Shown here one piece after another: positions 5,552 through 7,551 of a stretch of 7,551 nucleotides of DNA (position 1 is the stretch's first letter; each line of letters begins with the position of its first letter). The translations under genes and the position numbers were made by a program. The DNA is from a bacterium. Lineage in GTDB: Bacteria; RBG-13-66-14. The stretch lies in assembly GCA_021107695.1 (NCBI GenBank), contig JAIOSI010000216.1, forward strand, positions 1 to 7,551. The letters are read 5' to 3'. The notes beneath the pieces were generated by a model, which worked only from the letters and a program-made list of their open reading frames with translations, was not told the DNA's origin and searched no databases.

Positions 5552-7300
5552 TCAGTCTTGTGATGCAACGCATCGTTCCGCAGGTATCGGAAAGGCAATG
5601 ATAAAGCTGCTTCCCTTTCCAGGCTCGCTCTTAACGTCAATATGCCCCCCAAAGGAGGTTACGATGCCGTGAACCACCGAAAGCCCCAGACCCGTTCCCT
5701 GACCAACATCCTTTGTGGTGAAGAAGGGGATGAATACTTTCCTTATGGTTTCCTCGGACATGCCAACTCCGGTATCACTGACGTCTAAATAAACGTGGTC
5801 GGAATCGGAGTAGGTGCTGATGGTTAGCTTTCCTCCATCAGCCATAGCATGGTTTGCGTTCACAATGAGGTTCACCAGCACCTGCTGAAGCTGTGACGGA
5901 TCGGCGTCAATCATCGGCAAACCTGTAGTCAACCTTCTTATGACCTTGATCCCCTGTTTCTTGCAGCGGGATTCCAGGAAGTATAGCCCATCCTGTACAA
6001 CCCGGGTCAGATCAACATCTGTCATTGTGGTGGGCATCTGACGACTGAAGATGAGCAGCTTCTTGACTATCTCGCGAGCGTGAAGGGAGGAGTTGACGAT
6101 GTGTTCGACATCTGAATCAATCTCAGCAGGCAGGTCGGGGGTCTTTCTGATCAGTTGAGCAAACCCCAGGATCGCGGTAAGGGGTTCGTTAAGCTCGTGA
6201 GCGACACCAGCTCCCAGTTGTCCGATGGCTGCCAGCCTGTCGGCATGCCTGAGCTGTTCTTCGAGGTTGTGCTTCTCCTGCTCTGCCTGCCGCCTCTCCA
6301 GCATCAGTGAGATGTGCCGGGCGATGTTGTCAATCAGGTGCCGTTCCTCTTCGAGGAAGATGGTCGCTTCCAGGTCGTCCTGTTCGCTTTTATAGACAAG
6401 CTCCACAAAGCCTTTTCGCTTTTCGCCATGCCTGATTTCGGCTCGTAACGAAAACTCCCCACCCTCAAAGTTCTGGCTGACGTAAACCTGCTCATCCACA
6501 AACAGGCGGGCGGAGGCTATGTCCGGATACTGCCAGGCGGGTGGCATCAGTTCGACGATCCCCTGTAGCAGATCGTCAAGGGACGGGTTATTCTGGGCAA
6601 GTTCGTTGATTCCGTACAGGCATTTAAGCTCTTTGATTCGCTCGCGAAGATTGTACTGCGCGCGGCGATCGCTTATCGCTGCTCCGAGGGTCTTTACCAA
6701 CCCCTCATAAAACTCGATCATTGATTTTGTAAAGAAGTCCCTCTGTCTATTCTTTAGTATGAGCAGACAGTGGTTATCTTTATCTATTCCAAAGGGCAGA
6801 TAAACCACGGATTGGTAGCCGTCGGTCAGGGTGCGAACCTCGTCAGGGGTTAGGCTATCAAAGGTTGATGGATAGTTCAGGGCTTCTTCGTGGGTGTTTG
6901 TCCAGAAGCTGCCGCCAAGGCTGATGCACTTCGGCGAATGCTCCAGATCACGGCACATCACGGCTCGACAGAGCCGTTCCTTAATCGAATCATTATCGAG
7001 GCAAGGGATTGTGTCTTTACCGAACCTCTGCACCGGTGAGAGCTTCTCGCAGAATTGTCTTCCGCCGTTACTCTGATTACTCTCCCAGCGGTAGTGCAGC
7101 TCTCCGTCCTTAACCCGCCATTCAACCTCGTCGCAGTTGGAGAAGTCCAGGAGCATCAGGGAGATTTTGCTCAGGAAGTCGGCGCGGGGGGTCCCAAGGT
7201 TGGCATAGTGAAGGATCTGCCGGGAGAGGTTGCAGAAGTTAACCGCAATCTTCACGACGCTTTCACGGATATGCTGAAGCTCGACCTTTGTCCTTTTCAT
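5552..7300 (-). CDS. Soluble GAF-type sensor histidine kinase (partner of the NtrC-family regulator)
   Basis: This 582-residue kinase has no membrane segment, so it should sense a cytoplasmic signal. In order: a helical N-terminus; a GAF-like sensor (about 60-205) with a cysteine cluster C84, C100, C111, C116, C125 and a GSFWTN motif; a second, diverged GAF-like region (about 225-330); a coiled coil (about 335-355); the dimerisation/phospho-acceptor domain with H368 in AHELNEPLTAI; and an HATPase domain with N box NLIVNANHAM (about 477-486), G1 DTGVG (509-513), FIPFFTTK (about 523-530) and G2 GQGTGLGL (533-540). The catalytic core is complete and NtrB-like. The cysteine cluster suggests redox, metal or cofactor sensing, but the ligand is unknown. 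It is the first gene of the operon, and the regulator follows after 29 bases. The start is ATG 7300, not the in-frame GTG 7303, because the ribosome site fits ATG. Confidence 0.95.
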   Translation of the reverse strand: MKRTKVELQHIRESVVKIAVNFCNLSRQILHYANLGTPRADFLSKISLMLLDFSNCDEVEWRVKDGELHYRWESNQSNGGRQFCEKLSPVQRFGKDTIPCLDNDSIKERLCRAVMCRDLEHSPKCISLGGSFWTNTHEEALNYPSTFDSLTPDEVRTLTDGYQSVVYLPFGIDKDNHCLLILKNRQRDFFTKSMIEFYEGLVKTLGAAISDRRAQYNLRERIKELKCLYGINELAQNNPSLDDLLQGIVELMPPAWQYPDIASARLFVDEQVYVSQNFEGGEFSLRAEIRHGEKRKGFVELVYKSEQDDLEATIFLEEERHLIDNIARHISLMLERRQAEQEKHNLEEQLRHADRLAAIGQLGAGVAHELNEPLTAILGFAQLIRKTPDLPAEIDSDVEHIVNSSLHAREIVKKLLIFSRQMPTTMTDVDLTRVVQDGLYFLESRCKKQGIKVIRRLTTGLPMIDADPSQLQQVLVNLIVNANHAMADGGKLTISTYSDSDHVYLDVSDTGVGMSEETIRKVFIPFFTTKDVGQGTGLGLSVVHGIVTSFGGHIDVKSEPGKGSSFIIAFPIPAERCVASQD

Positions 7301-7306
7301 CACCTG

Positions 7307-7311
7307 CCTCC
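7307..7311 (-). promoter_or_regulatory. Ribosome binding site that decides the kinase start
   Basis: GGAGG on the minus strand lies six bases before ATG 7300 but only three before the in-frame GTG at 7303, which favours the ATG. Confidence 0.75.
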
Positions 7312-7353
7312 GGCGGGCTGTTGACGCGACGGATTGAGATTATGGATGTTACC

Positions 7354-7405
7354 CCCTTGTTCAAAGCCCCTTACAAAGGCCCCACTGAGGTATCGAGGAC
7401 AAGGG
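7354..7405 (-). other. Long inverted repeat in the kinase leader
   Basis: CCCTTGT (7354-7360) and ACAAGGG (7399-7405) are perfect 7-bp arms 38 bases apart, with a small CCTT/AAGG pairing between them. If transcription starts near 7406, as the -10-like motif in copy B suggests, the first bases of the mRNA would form the outer stem of a leader structure. No known riboswitch was recognised. Confidence 0.35.
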
Positions 7406-7441
7406 CAAGAGTAGCATAACTCGTTGGCAGCTGTCGTCGGA
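7406..7441 (-). promoter_or_regulatory. Shared 36-bp upstream element, copy B (candidate promoter/operator of the kinase-regulator operon)
   Basis: Matches 1461-1496 at 30 of 36 positions without gaps, with identity falling sharply on both sides. On the minus strand it carries a -10-like TATGCT (7413-7418) and a weak CCGACG -35 with 16-base spacing, giving a start near 7406 and a leader of about 105 bases. The invariant GG of a -24 element is absent, so sigma-54 control of this operon is not supported. A binding site for the operon's own regulator is the alternative reading. Confidence 0.6.
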
Positions 7442-7551
7442 TTGAAACACAATTATATCAGTCAAAAACCCAAAAACAGTGTAACACATATTTTGTCTGT
7501 GCGAAACTGACTAAACACAGGTTTGTAGTAGTCGCTAAAATAACCCTTTAC
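7442..7551. other. AT-rich non-coding sequence at the right edge
   Basis: No open frame with a ribosome site was found. A CTGTG/CACAG dyad (7497-7501 and 7516-7520) is the only symmetry noted. It is probably upstream regulatory sequence of the kinase operon or of a gene outside the window. Confidence 0.4.

Noticed and set aside
7406..7421. Possible sigma-54 promoter in copy B of the shared element (GCAAGAGT resembles the -12 side of the promoter at 3844)
   Set aside because: The invariant GG of the -24 block is missing here, and copy A also lacks the -12 GC.
1461..7441. The 36-bp direct repeats as attachment sites of an integrated element
   Set aside because: No integrase, recombinase or tRNA gene is present. 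Both copies sit at matching promoter positions, so a regulatory role explains them better.
7437..7448. GGATTGAAAC resembling the end of some CRISPR repeats
   Set aside because: It occurs once, with no spaced repeats in the window and no cas genes.

Overview
The window holds five protein genes: a partial restriction-modification gene, a glutamate dehydrogenase gene, a cysteine-rich gene of unknown function, and a two-gene two-component operon. Base composition is moderately GC-rich. Rho-independent terminators, sigma-54 promoters and an NtrC-class regulator fit a Gram-negative-type bacterium. A Desulfobacterota-like or candidate-phylum (for example Zixibacteria-like) origin is my guess; nothing here fixes the taxonomy. 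No rRNA, tRNA, CRISPR array or transposase gene was seen.

Layout. 1-1428 (minus) is the first 476 codons of a single-chain Type IIG/ISP-like restriction-methylation enzyme whose 3' end lies off the window. 1429-1719 is a divergent promoter region. 1720-2973 (plus) is a hexameric-type glutamate dehydrogenase, gdhA, followed by a strong terminator. 3133-3771 (minus) encodes a 212-residue protein with three copies of a four-cysteine motif. 3772-4169 is non-coding; it carries that gene's sigma-54 promoter, a cluster of REP-like palindromes and the terminator of the next operon. 4170-5522 and 5552-7300 (both minus) encode an NtrC-family, sigma-54-activating response regulator and, upstream of it in the same operon, a soluble GAF-type histidine kinase. 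7301-7551 is its leader and upstream region.

How the parts may work together. Two near-perfect sigma-54 (-24/-12) promoters lie in the window, one in front of gdhA (plus) and one in front of the cysteine-rich gene (minus). The adjacent operon encodes the kind of activator such promoters need: an AAA+ protein with the GAFTGA motif and a Fis-type DNA-binding domain. The simplest reading is a compact local regulon in which a cytoplasmic kinase senses a redox, metal or metabolic signal and its partner switches on glutamate metabolism and the cysteine-rich protein. The regulatory link is inferred from adjacency and promoter class.

A further unexplained signal is a 36-bp element, 30/36 identical without gaps, at 1461-1496 and 7406-7441. 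It lies upstream of the restriction-modification gene and of the kinase-regulator operon, in the same orientation relative to both. It contains a -10-like TATGCT and may be a shared promoter/operator. The copy near gdhA also lies at a typical enhancer distance from the gdhA sigma-54 promoter.
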